64,000 bases of DNA, taken from contig CBDCSD010000002.1 of the NCBI GenBank assembly GCA_965221345.1, positions 806,001 through 870,000 on the forward strand, in the 5' to 3' direction. A model generated the notes under the pieces. The model was not told the origin of the DNA. It searched no databases and was given only the letters and a program-made list of their open reading frames with translations. The translations under genes and the position numbers were made by a program. This DNA is from Bin5 sp965221345. Lineage in GTDB: Bacteria > Chloroflexota > Anaerolineae > Caldilineales > Caldilineaceae. Shown piece after piece: positions 51,957 through 60,199 of the stretch; the stretch's first letter is position 1, and each line of letters opens with the position of its first letter.

Positions 51957-53420
51957 TTAACAGATTACCTTGAGTTCGAGGGCGGCGATGCTGGCGAATT
52001 TTTCTATTTTGGGCAGAATTTGGCCGACGCCGAGGGCAAAATGATGGGTGGGTCCCTCTTTGCACCAGGCGTTGATGAAGTCGGCCGGGCCGAGCGAGAA
52101 TTTGAGGCGGCTGTCGGTGTTGCCGATCTGCAGGACGGGGCCGGGTATGCTCTCGGCCTGGGCGGTGAGCAGCTTGAGATTGCCCTGGCGGGTCTGGGTC
52201 ATCGACAGTACGGTGACCGGGCCGTGTTTGACCTGGGTTTCGACGCCGACGCCTTCGCCGTGCTTGCCGTGGTAGAGGGCGAGACCGCGCAGCAGGGGCC
52301 GTCCTTGGGCAATGTCGATGTGGAAGGGGCCGTCGTGGCCGGCGAGGATGAACTCTTCGCGGAAGTCCATCGCCGTGACCTCAGAGTAGCTGCCGCCGGC
52401 GCCGAAGGTGTCGACTATTTTCATCACCTGGCAGTTCTTGAGATCGCCTTCGCCGCTGCAGGGCACGCCGCGTGAGGTGAGCAGCGAACAGCCCAGCGCG
52501 AATCCGGCCGCGATCCGTTCATATTCATTGCCGTCGAGCCCGCGATAGTAGTAGGTGAGGCCGTCCAGATCGAACTCGGCGACGAGGCGATCGAGACCGA
52601 CGGCGACGCGATAGGCCCAGTCGAGCGCTTGCGGGGAAGGCCGGGTCGCCAGCGGATCCGAGGGTGAGTCTTCAGCGAGGTCAAAGATGGCGAGCGCCTC
52701 CTCCTCCTTGGCTTTGATCGCGGCAGGGGTTACGCCATTGACCATCTGGGCCAGGTCGCACATTTCCAGAATCTCGACGTGGGTGCCGAGTTGACCGTGG
52801 TGCTGGGTGAAGTCGCTGTACATGTCGAGCATGCCGGGGTAGGTGTGGCCGAGGACACCCATGCGGCTGCGGCGCAGGGTGCGCAGAGCGCCGGCGGCGG
52901 CGGTCCAGTCGCGGATTTCGGCCCAGGCGCGGCGGGCGGGCTCTTCGCAGCCCTCTTCCTCTGCCAACATGCCGGAGACGACGTGAAAGTCGATATCGCA
53001 GCGGTGGAAAACGGCACTGAGCTCCGGTACGCAGCAGGCGCAGCAGTTCGCCAGCCACTCTTTGGTGTCGGTGTTAGCGTAGTCGAGCGCGGCAGAGGGC
53101 TGGAGATTGAGGACGAGGACCGGGACTTTGGGAATCTGAACGGCGGGAAGGACGGTTGAACTGGTGGCGTAGGTGCCCACGTAGCAGTAGACCATATCGA
53201 CCTGCTGGCGCTGGAAGAGGTCGCCGGCGGCCTGCCCGGCCGGCGCTGAATCGACCAGACCGGCGCTGACGACATCGGCCCACTGCCCGACGCGGCTCTC
53301 TACCCGCGCCTGGTAGCCTTCGAGTTGCTCCTTCAGGCCCGGAAACTGCGGCCAGTACTCGCCGAGGCCGATGCCAAAAATTCCGATTCGGGGACGGACT
53401 GTTTTGCGTTGGCTGCTCAT
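51957..53420 (-). CDS. L-arabinose/L-fucose isomerase-like protein
   Basis: A 487-residue protein of the arabinose/fucose isomerase fold. The N-terminal domain reads IGIFGIGLGEYWPQFPGLKEQLEGY; the central domain has RMGVLGHTYPGMLDMYSDFT. Putative metal ligands are the Glu in PCSGEGDLKN and the Glu and His in FILAGHDGPFHIDIAQGRP, with a further His in GPTHHFALGVG, at positions matching the AraA active site. The start at MSSQRK has GGGAAGAGAG just upstream. Divergence from true AraA leaves the sugar uncertain. Confidence 0.82.
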   Translation of the reverse strand: MSSQRKTVRPRIGIFGIGLGEYWPQFPGLKEQLEGYQARVESRVGQWADVVSAGLVDSAPAGQAAGDLFQRQQVDMVYCYVGTYATSSTVLPAVQIPKVPVLVLNLQPSAALDYANTDTKEWLANCCACCVPELSAVFHRCDIDFHVVSGMLAEEEGCEEPARRAWAEIRDWTAAAGALRTLRRSRMGVLGHTYPGMLDMYSDFTQHHGQLGTHVEILEMCDLAQMVNGVTPAAIKAKEEEALAIFDLAEDSPSDPLATRPSPQALDWAYRVAVGLDRLVAEFDLDGLTYYYRGLDGNEYERIAAGFALGCSLLTSRGVPCSGEGDLKNCQVMKIVDTFGAGGSYSEVTAMDFREEFILAGHDGPFHIDIAQGRPLLRGLALYHGKHGEGVGVETQVKHGPVTVLSMTQTRQGNLKLLTAQAESIPGPVLQIGNTDSRLKFSLGPADFINAWCKEGPTHHFALGVGQILPKIEKFASIAALELKVIC

Positions 53421-53529
53421 GCTCTCTTCCCTTGTATGCTCTGGCAACTAGTAGTGTAACATACAGGGTTTGCCGGATAAGATGAACTGTGGCACACTCT
53501 CCAGAAAGGCAGACACAAGGAGAGGAAAG

Positions 53530-53991
53530 ATGCCAGCGAAACGATATCGGGTGCGATTGACAGCGGAAGAGCGCAAGGAACTGGATGGGCAGGTGAACAC
53601 AGGCACAGGGTCGGCGCGACGCTTAAGACGGGCTCGCATCCTGCTGATGGCCGATGAGGCGCAAGCGGGCGGGGGCTGGTGCGACGCCGAGATTGCCAAG
53701 GCATTAGGAGCGCATGCGCGCACGGTCGAGCGCGTGCGGGAGCGGTGTGTCACAGTCGGCATCGAAGCCGCCCTCACCCACACGCGACCGAAACGGAAAC
53801 GACCGCGCGTATTGGATGGCGCTGGCGAAGCCCGGTTGGTGCAGTTAGCGTGTAGCGCTGCGCCGGATGGACAGGAGCAGTGGACGCTGCAGATGCTGGC
53901 CGATAAGCTGGTCGAATTAGAGGTGGTCGAACGTATTTCGCGCGAAACAGTGCGGACGACGCTAAAAAAAACGAACTTAAGCCCTGGCTGA
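53530..53991 (+). CDS. IS630 transposase OrfA, copy 3
   Basis: 153-residue DNA-binding half, identical at protein level to the other copies. The A8 run is at 53964-53971. Confidence 0.9.
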   Translation: MPAKRYRVRLTAEERKELDGQVNTGTGSARRLRRARILLMADEAQAGGGWCDAEIAKALGAHARTVERVRERCVTVGIEAALTHTRPKRKRPRVLDGAGEARLVQLACSAAPDGQEQWTLQMLADKLVELEVVERISRETVRTTLKKTNLSPG

Positions 53992-54041
53992 AAGATGAAT
54001 GGTGTATTCCGGAGACCGCGAGCGCAGAGTTCGTCTGCGCC

Positions 54042-54671
54042 ATGGAAGATACGCTTGAAGTCTATCATCGGCAGCAGGATCCCAAGCGCCCGTTGGTCTG
54101 TCTTGATGAAGGCAGTAAACAGTTGACCAAAGAGACCCGTCTGCCCCTGCCACCGCGACCGGGTGCGGTGGCCAAATATGACTGCGAGTATGAACGCAAC
54201 GGCGTTGGCAACCTCTTTCTCTGCTTTGCGCCGCTGCAAGCCTGGCGTCATGTCAAGGTGACAGCGCGCCGCACCATGGTCGATTTTGCCCACTGCATGC
54301 GTGACCTGGTCGACATCCACTTCCCGCAGGCAGACACGATCGTCTTGGTGATGGACAATTTGAACACACACAAACTCGCTTCGTTGTATGAAGCGTTCCC
54401 GGCGGCCGAAGCCCGCCGCATTGCCGCCAAACTGGAAATCCATTACACCCCCAAGCATGGCAGTTGGCTCAATATGGCTGAAATCGAACTCAGTGTCCTG
54501 CATCGACAGTGCTTGAACGCGCGCATCCCTGACAAACAGACCTTGATGCAGCAAGTCACAGCTTGGCAAAACCGACGCAATGACTCGACCGCTACCGTCA
54601 ACTGGCGTTTCACCACAGCTGACGCTCGCATCAAACTCGAACGACTTTATCCGTCAATAAAAGATTGTTGA
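54042..54671 (+). CDS. IS630 transposase OrfB, copy 3
   Basis: 209-residue DDE half. It differs from copy 2 only at residue 48 (KYDCEYE instead of KYDYEYE). The triad is intact. Confidence 0.9.
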   Translation: MEDTLEVYHRQQDPKRPLVCLDEGSKQLTKETRLPLPPRPGAVAKYDCEYERNGVGNLFLCFAPLQAWRHVKVTARRTMVDFAHCMRDLVDIHFPQADTIVLVMDNLNTHKLASLYEAFPAAEARRIAAKLEIHYTPKHGSWLNMAEIELSVLHRQCLNARIPDKQTLMQQVTAWQNRRNDSTATVNWRFTTADARIKLERLYPSIKDC

Positions 54672-54678
54672 ACTACTA

Positions 54679-54964
54679 GGTTCCGTTGACATTTTGGGAA
54701 GGCTGTTCAGATGTCAACAAGAACTGAAAGCCTGCAGGCCTGTTAGGGATGTTTCTCGCTTGAATGTTGAAATAGACAAAACCAATTGATCCGCGAAGTC
54801 ACGCGAAGGGTCGCGAAAAACACCTTTTTGTCCGCGGAGGACGCGGAGGGACGCGGAGAACACCAAAGGCGTATCGGATTTTCTTTGCGTGACTGCGCCG
54901 CCCTTCGACGATCAGGCGTAATTTGCACCTGGAAGTCGTTGTTCAGACAAACGTCAACGAGCCC
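54679..54964. mobile_element. MITE copy 3 (286 bp), abutting IS630 copy 3
   Basis: Ends GGTTCCGTTGACATTT and ACGTCAACGAGCCC with flanking TA at 54677-54678 and 54965-54966. It is nearly identical to copy 1 in sequence and length and lies just after the 3' end of the corrinoid-protein region. Confidence 0.8.
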
Positions 54965-54969
54965 TAGCC

Positions 54970-55078
54970 ACTAACATGCTCTTCCTCGGCCTTTTTCATC
55001 AGGCCTTCCACCGCGTCGACGGCGGCGCGCATCGCCGATTCGCCGGTGGATGATCCATCGTCCCCGTCCAGGTCGATG
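54970..55078 (-). pseudogene. Out-of-frame C-terminal extension of the corrinoid protein
   Basis: Directly after the stop of the corrinoid gene another frame encodes MVDMGYDIDLDGDDGSSTGESAMRAAVDAVEGLMKKAEEEHVS. Removing one G from the GGG at the end of the corrinoid frame would fuse the two as KLAKRRMVDMGYD. It may be a lost tail or a chance frame. Confidence 0.4.
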
Positions 55079-55735
55079 TCATAGCCCATATCGACCATCC
55101 CGCCGTTTGGCCAGCTTTACGGACTGGCTGGCGTCGGGCCCAAAGCCGTCGGCGCCGACGCTCATAGCATACTCTTTGGTGATCGGCGCGCCGCCTACCA
55201 TGACCCTGACTTTGTCGCGCAGGCCGGCCGCCTCCAATGCCTCTATGTTCGTCTTGAAGAATGGCATGGTGGTGGTGAGGAAGGCGGAGAAGCCGACCAG
55301 CTGCGGCTGATGCTCGTTGACGGCGTCGATCAATCTCTCCGGGCTGACATTTACGCCCATATCGATCACTTCAAAGCCGGCGCCTTCGAGCATGATGATG
55401 CACAGGTTCTTGCCGATGTCGTGCACGTCGCCCTTGACGGTCAACATCAGGACCTTGCCGGTGGGCTCGACACCGGTGTCGCCGAGGATGGGCTGCAGGA
55501 TTGCCATGGCGCGTTGCATCGCTTTGGCGGAGATCATCATTTCGGGCACAAAGTATTCGCCGATCTCGAAGAGACGACCTACTTCCTGGAGCGCCGGAAT
55601 CAGTGCCTGGAAGAGGATGTCCAGTGGGTCCATCCCCAGATCGATGCCTTCCTGGGTGAGCTTCTCGGTGATCGGCGCGCGTCCTGAAAGGGTGTTTTCG
55701 TATAACTCTTTTTTGATCTCTTCTTGACGGCTCAT
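55079..55735 (-). CDS. Corrinoid (B12)-binding protein of the MtbC/MtaC type
   Basis: A 218-residue protein. Residues 1-90 form the helical cap (DILFQALIPALQEVGRLFEIGEYFVPEMMISAKAMQ) and residues 92-210 the Rossmann-like B12 domain with DVHDIGKN, where His105 is the lower cobalt ligand, then GVNVSPE and VMVGGAPITKEYA. Such proteins carry methyl groups between a substrate-specific methyltransferase and a URO-D-type one. Upstream on the same strand are an unknown protein and an FAD oxidoreductase. The frame ends early at KLAKRRDGRYGL, where a single-base indel may have removed a tail. Confidence 0.92.
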   Translation of the reverse strand: MSRQEEIKKELYENTLSGRAPITEKLTQEGIDLGMDPLDILFQALIPALQEVGRLFEIGEYFVPEMMISAKAMQRAMAILQPILGDTGVEPTGKVLMLTVKGDVHDIGKNLCIIMLEGAGFEVIDMGVNVSPERLIDAVNEHQPQLVGFSAFLTTTMPFFKTNIEALEAAGLRDKVRVMVGGAPITKEYAMSVGADGFGPDASQSVKLAKRRDGRYGL

Positions 55736-55828
55736 GTGGTTTGCCTCCGGTTCCGACGGCGATTCTACTTTAATATGTGCGTGATGCGTATTGCGTTCAT
55801 ATTGCGAAATGGCAGCGAAATCGACTCT

Positions 55829-56641
55829 TCAGGCAGTGAAACAAGCCTCCATATCGGCGAGGAAATCGTCTACGTCCACCTGCCGGTAGGACTCATGGCC
55901 CAAGGGGCGGGCCGGTTGGGCGTCTTGCGCCAGCGTTTGCTGCACTGGCGGCGGCAGGCGTTCGATGCTCGTTTGGACGATCTCGACGGCCGGCGGGGCG
56001 GCGCAGATCTCGACGGTCGGTGCGGAAGTGTTGTAGTAGTAGACGGATTTGAGGCGCGTCCTGAGCATTCTGCGGGCATAGTCGGGCAGGGCAGCGTGTG
56101 CGTCCTCTCCGCTCCCCGTTGCCTGCTCTTGTCGGGGTTTGGATGTGAAGTCCTGCGGCCAGAACAGGCGGTTGATGTGGAGGTCGAAGACCTTCTGGAG
56201 CATGACGGTCGGCGCGGCGGGGGCCGTAAACCAGTTCGACTTCGGCCAGACATCGAGCCAGGCCCATGCACCGCCGATGCCGGCCTCATCCAGGGTCAGA
56301 TCGAGGCAGCCGGCTCCGGTGGCGATGCCAACAGTGTCTGCGCGGCCGTTCTCAGCAGGCGTCTGGGAGGCTGTTGGCGGCCCTTGGCCTATGATGGCGA
56401 TATGCTGCGGGTAGATGAAAAAGTCGTCCCCGCCTGCCCGCTGCACGTCGTAGAAGGCCGTGGTCAGAGCCAACAGGGCATAGCCGGTGTGGAGGATACC
56501 ATCTTCCAGGCGCGGCGAGACAACGCCGACGCGGTCCTGTTCATGGTAGTCTGCGCAGAAGGAGCTGAAGGCAACGCGCCCGCCTGCCCCTGTGCGCCGG
56601 TATTCAAAATGTGAAGATCGGAGTGCCTGGCTCGTGTGCAT
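55829..56641 (-). CDS. Unknown protein between corrinoid and FAD-oxidoreductase genes
   Basis: A 270-residue protein I do not recognise. The N-terminal half looks like an alpha/beta domain (VAFSSFCADYHEQDRVGVVSP, ILHTGYALLALTTAFYD, GDDFFIYPQHIAIIG). A Trp-rich segment (IGGAWAWLDVWPKSNWF) lies in the middle. No signal peptide or known motif is visible. It is 14 bp downstream of the FAD-oxidoreductase and 93 bp upstream of the corrinoid gene, so all three are probably co-transcribed. The ATG has no clear ribosome-binding site. Confidence 0.7.
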   Translation of the reverse strand: MHTSQALRSSHFEYRRTGAGGRVAFSSFCADYHEQDRVGVVSPRLEDGILHTGYALLALTTAFYDVQRAGGDDFFIYPQHIAIIGQGPPTASQTPAENGRADTVGIATGAGCLDLTLDEAGIGGAWAWLDVWPKSNWFTAPAAPTVMLQKVFDLHINRLFWPQDFTSKPRQEQATGSGEDAHAALPDYARRMLRTRLKSVYYYNTSAPTVEICAAPPAVEIVQTSIERLPPPVQQTLAQDAQPARPLGHESYRQVDVDDFLADMEACFTA

Positions 56642-56649
56642 CGTAACCC

Positions 56650-56683
56650 CAGTGGTCAGTGGTCAGTGGTCAGTGGTCGGTGG
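56650..56683. repeat. Heptanucleotide array overlapping a gene end
   Basis: CAGTGGTCAGTGGTCAGTGG and a final TCGGTGG. The minus-strand oxidoreductase gene runs into it and terminates inside it. Confidence 0.8.
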
Positions 56684-57738
56684 ATTTGCCGACAACTGTG
56701 GCCGAACTCTTGCTGCATGGCGGAGCGGATGTGCTCAATGTAACGCACACCATCATTGTCGGGACAGAGTTTGTCGGTCAAACCGATGTGCTCCAGATGC
56801 TTCTTGGCGAGCGCGCCGACGAGATAGACGCCCGGCCGCTCACAGGATTCAAAGGTATCATCATCGAATGCAAGGTTTCCGTTCAGCAGCCGCGTGCATA
56901 GATCCTGATCCGGTTTATGGCCGATGAGCATGTAACAGAGATCATAGTTCCACGTTTGCTGGCCGCCGGGTGTTTGCACGACCGCCGTGTTGTCCTCTAA
57001 CGAGATGACCTGGCTGTCTGTCAGTATTTCGGTGTTGGCGAGGCGTGCATCGGGTTGGCCCCAGATTGTCTTCTGGTCCTTCAGCATCTTCTCGACCGCG
57101 TCACTTGATTTCCGCACCACCCACAGGATCGTGTTGTGCGGGCAGAGGGCGATAATGCCATCCGCCGAAGAGAAGCCACCGCCGATGAAGAGGATTCTTT
57201 GGTCGCTGATGTGTTCCCATTCATGGAAATAGTGATGCACGGCTCCGTTCAACTCGCCGGGTATGCCGGTCAGATTGGGCTCGTCGAAGGAACCGGTCGC
57301 CAGCACGACCCGCTTCGCCTGCAGCCGGCCCAAACACCCCTCACGGCTACGCACTGTTAATGCAAAGTCACCCTTTGCCCCTTCGACGTCGACGAGTTCG
57401 TGGTGGGTCTTGATGGGGAGATCGAATTTGACGGCAAAATCGCTGTAACTCTGGATCAACTCCTCGATCAGGGGGTGATGCTCGTCCCCTTTCTGCGCCA
57501 GAATCGCATCCTCCGGGTCCAAGACCATATAGGAGAGAATCGAGTGCATCACCATGTTCTTCATATAGTGCCGGAGATTTTGACAGACCTCTTTGCGCTC
57601 GATGCCGAGAACGCGGAGGCCCATGTCGGTGAGCACTTTGAGCACGGCCAGCCCCCAGCCCCCGCAGCCGACAACGACTACATCATACGGGGTGGTATCG
57701 CAGTGCCTATCGTCTACTGGGTATTGATCTGCGGACAT
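56656..57738 (-). CDS. FAD-dependent NAD(P)-disulfide-reductase-like oxidoreductase
   Basis: A 360-residue flavoprotein of the thioredoxin-reductase/YpdA-like class. The FAD site is VVVVGCGGWGLAVLKVL and the second Rossmann motif is ILFIGGGFSSADGIIAL; GVYLVGALA matches the C-terminal FAD motif. No CxxC redox pair is seen. A possible role is electron supply, for example in re-reducing the corrinoid. The last residues (RQIHRPLTTDH) are encoded by a TCAGTGG-type heptamer array, so the native stop was replaced by repeat sequence. Confidence 0.85.
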   Translation of the reverse strand: MSADQYPVDDRHCDTTPYDVVVVGCGGWGLAVLKVLTDMGLRVLGIERKEVCQNLRHYMKNMVMHSILSYMVLDPEDAILAQKGDEHHPLIEELIQSYSDFAVKFDLPIKTHHELVDVEGAKGDFALTVRSREGCLGRLQAKRVVLATGSFDEPNLTGIPGELNGAVHHYFHEWEHISDQRILFIGGGFSSADGIIALCPHNTILWVVRKSSDAVEKMLKDQKTIWGQPDARLANTEILTDSQVISLEDNTAVVQTPGGQQTWNYDLCYMLIGHKPDQDLCTRLLNGNLAFDDDTFESCERPGVYLVGALAKKHLEHIGLTDKLCPDNDGVRYIEHIRSAMQQEFGHSCRQIHRPLTTDH

Positions 57739-57842
57739 TCTTTTTCATTCTTGTCTTGACGGTCTTATCTGGCTGCGGTCTCTCGAGAATCCCGTCTCGC
57801 TTCGACGGCTTTTTCTTGCTTCGGTCACCCGAAAAAGCCGTC

Positions 57843-58415
57843 TCAGGTCTTGATGGCGCCCGACGTCAGCCCTTCGACGAAGAGGCGGCTCGTGAAGAAG
57901 AAAAGGATCACCAGAGGTATCGAGCCGAGCAGCAGCCCGGCCATCACGCGGCCATAGCTGGTGTAGTATTGCTCCATGTAGGAGCAAAGCCCCGGCGTGA
58001 GGGGCCACATTTTGCGCTCCGGGAGGGTCAGGGTCGGCCAGATCAGGTTGTTCCAGGTGCCGAGAATGTTGAGCACGGCGACGACGCCCAGCATCGACCT
58101 GGTCAACGGCAGCGCCACATGCCAATAGATCTGCCAGTCGGTGGCGCCGTCGATGCGGCAGGCATCGAACATCTCGCTGGGCAGGCTCTCGAAGAAGGCG
58201 CGCAAGATCAGGATGCCGATAATCTGTCCGCCCGCGATCTACGGCAGAATTAACGACCAGTGCGTATTGATCAGGCGCAGATCCCTGACCAGCACAAAGG
58301 AGGGGACCAGGGTGAGCGACGCGGGCACCATCATCAGGGCCAGCACTGCGTAGAAGACAGGTGTCCGGCCGGGAAACGGGGACTGTGCCAGGTCTCTGTT
58401 GCCGGTAGCCAAGCC
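57843..58415 (-). pseudogene. Sugar ABC transporter permease (MalG-like), truncated and with a nonsense codon
   Basis: The minus strand encodes TPVFYAVLALMMVPASLTLVPSF..LILP, then TAG (58239-58241), then in the same frame IAGGQIIGILILRAFF..FDACRIDGATDWQIYWHVALP (EAA loop) to ..VEGLTSGAIKT. The stop replaces a residue that is usually Tyr (LPYIAGG). The first membrane segments are missing; upstream sequence is unrelated. No partner permease or binding protein is adjacent. It is a dead remnant. Confidence 0.85.
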
Positions 58416-58614
58416 TATTGGCCGGCGTTTCCAGTGCGGTTGTCCAGCGAAAGGTGCCCGAACTGGGACAAACTGCCGTTGCAAGATTCATCGTACCAGT
58501 GGTACTTTCTATGTACAAACTCGAATACGAAACCAGAGTCTGGGCCGCGCACCACTGTCAGAAGCTGACTACTCAACAGCACGCGCCCAGGAAGGGGAAG
58601 CCAGGAGGACAGAG

Positions 58615-59433
58615 ATGAAGTTTCAGTTCGAAGATAGGATGGTACATGAGTACCATCAGCAGGGATTTCTGATCTTTCGCGGCATTGTACCGCCCTCGCT
58701 CCTGACGGACTTGCGGCGCGAGGCGGATAGGGCGCGTGTGCTGGCGCATGAGCTCAATGGGCCGCAGACACAACGCATCCAGCCGCTGGATCAGTATGCG
58801 GAAGATATCGACCTGCAACCGTTCAGGGATTATGCTGAACTCGACGAACTGCGGCTGTTGGTTGAGCAGCTACTGGGGCCTGGGTATACGCACGCGCATC
58901 TGGACATTATGGGGTTGTTGGTGGAGCCGCAGGATCGCCCGTGGCACTGTGGTTGGCACCGCGATGGCGTGGTGGAGGTGCCGGCGGAAGCGCGAGATGA
59001 ACAGATGCAATCCTTTATGGCGACCGTGTGGCATGACCTGCGCTATTTCAACCAGGTCAACTGCGCGATTTACGCGGACGCCTGCACGTGGTACGTGCCC
59101 GGCAGCCATCTGCGGCAACAGGATCTGCCGGACGAGGTCGAATCGACAGGGGATCCGATGATGAAGGAGGCCCCGGACGATTGGAGTGACGCTGAGGCGG
59201 AGCAGTTTTATTTCGAGCACTGCCGGTCGATGCCGGGGGCGGTGCAGGTCTACCTGGGCCCAGGAGACTTCATGGTCTACCGCAACCTGGCCTGGCATTG
59301 CGGTATGTATCTCCCCTATCAACCGCGGGCGACGATCCACGACATCATCCGCCATACGGGCCGCAACGCCTGGATGGAGAATTGGAACAAGGTAAAGCAG
59401 GCGGCTCGGGGACGGAACGCGGCGGCTCAGTGA
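58615..59433 (+). CDS. Phytanoyl-CoA dioxygenase (PhyH) family protein
   Basis: A 272-residue predicted Fe(II)/2-oxoglutarate oxygenase. HRD at residues 115-117 (GWHRDGVV) and the distal His with Arg in NLAWHCGMYLPYQPRATIHD give the metal and 2-oxoglutarate sites. The ATG is chosen because AGGAGG lies about 7 nt upstream; the open frame extends much further 5' without homology. It is quite different from the other two intact PhyH proteins in this window, so it probably has a different substrate. Confidence 0.88.
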   Translation: MKFQFEDRMVHEYHQQGFLIFRGIVPPSLLTDLRREADRARVLAHELNGPQTQRIQPLDQYAEDIDLQPFRDYAELDELRLLVEQLLGPGYTHAHLDIMGLLVEPQDRPWHCGWHRDGVVEVPAEARDEQMQSFMATVWHDLRYFNQVNCAIYADACTWYVPGSHLRQQDLPDEVESTGDPMMKEAPDDWSDAEAEQFYFEHCRSMPGAVQVYLGPGDFMVYRNLAWHCGMYLPYQPRATIHDIIRHTGRNAWMENWNKVKQAARGRNAAAQ

Positions 59434-59440
59434 ATTTTTA

Positions 59441-59726
59441 GGGCTCGTTGACGTTTGTCTGAACTGAGATTTGCAAGATCATAATTTGGTCTATCCACGA
59501 AGGGCCGCGAAGAACATCCTCTTTTTGTCCACGAAGGGCCACGAAGGAAACCTTTGCTAGGTCATAATTTGGTCTATCCACGAAGGGCGGCGGAGAACAC
59601 CTTTTGTGGTCGACACAGATCATGGTCGTCGATCACGAGAATCAGGCAAGAAACGGTCCGATTCTGCCGGCAGGGGTCATGTTTTTGTCACATTGTGAGC
59701 AGTCTTCTCCAAATGTCAACGGAACG
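59441..59726. mobile_element. MITE copy 4 (286 bp), without adjacent IS630
   Basis: Ends GGGCTCGTTGACGTTTG and CAAATGTCAACGGAACG, flanked by TTTTA and TAAAA (TA duplicate). The interior is related to copy 2 and differs from copies 1 and 3. It begins 8 bp after the PhyH stop and is the only copy not touching an IS630. Confidence 0.8.
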
Positions 59727-59736
59727 TAAAACACCA

Positions 59737-59793
59737 GTGGTTAGTGGATAGGGGTTAGTGGATAGGGGTTAGTGGATAGGGGTTAGTGGATAG
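59737..59793. repeat. 14-bp tandem repeat
   Basis: About four units of TTAGTGGATAGGGG, related to the heptamer arrays (two diverged heptamers per unit). Confidence 0.8.
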
Positions 59794-59887
59794 TAAACCC
59801 GCTTGTGCGCGGCAGTTCGCTATTCACTTTTCACTGAAGTCAGTAACCCCAGTCGTACGCGGAAGCTCTTTGCGTTCTTTGTTTTCA

Positions 59888-60078
59888 GGGGGGCGTTGCG
59901 GGGGGAATCCCCCCGCACAAGGGAGGGCCGAAGGCCCGACCGCCCAGAAGGGCACCAGCCCCTGGCGGCGCCTGCGGAGCGGCGACCGCCAGCCCTGAGC
60001 CGCCTTAGCGGCGAAGGGTGCGCAGGCACGCCTTAGCGGGCCGGAGCCGCCGGAGGGCGTCTGCGCCCGCAGGCGTCC
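59888..60078 (+). repeat. Hairpin-chain interspersed repeat, copy E
   Basis: Same stem order as copies A, C and D. The third region differs: CTGGCGG pairs with CCGCCAG here, while copy A has CTGGGG with CCCCAG. One later stem is weaker (CACGC-CTTA-GCGGG). It lies between convergent PhyH and peptide-permease genes. Confidence 0.85.
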
Positions 60079-60199
60079 TCCACTCAAAGGGCAAAAGGGA
60101 GACAGTTATGATCCTAGAGTAGGACTGGTCTGCATGGTCGCGAATTGACGATGGCTGCGTAATTACCAGCCTTCTATGAAGGTCGACGGAGCCTAGCCA

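Larger units (their letters stand above)
53451..54676 (+). mobile_element. IS630-family insertion sequence, copy 3
   Basis: 1226 bp, TA duplicates at 53449-53450 and 54677-54678, nearly identical to copy 2. It lies 30 bp upstream of the isomerase-like ATG and shares its right TA with the MITE at 54679. Confidence 0.93.

Noticed and set aside
58399..58614. N-terminal extension of the third PhyH protein
   Set aside because: The upstream 72 codons overlap the dead permease region, have no PhyH similarity, and AGGAGG precedes the ATG at 58615.
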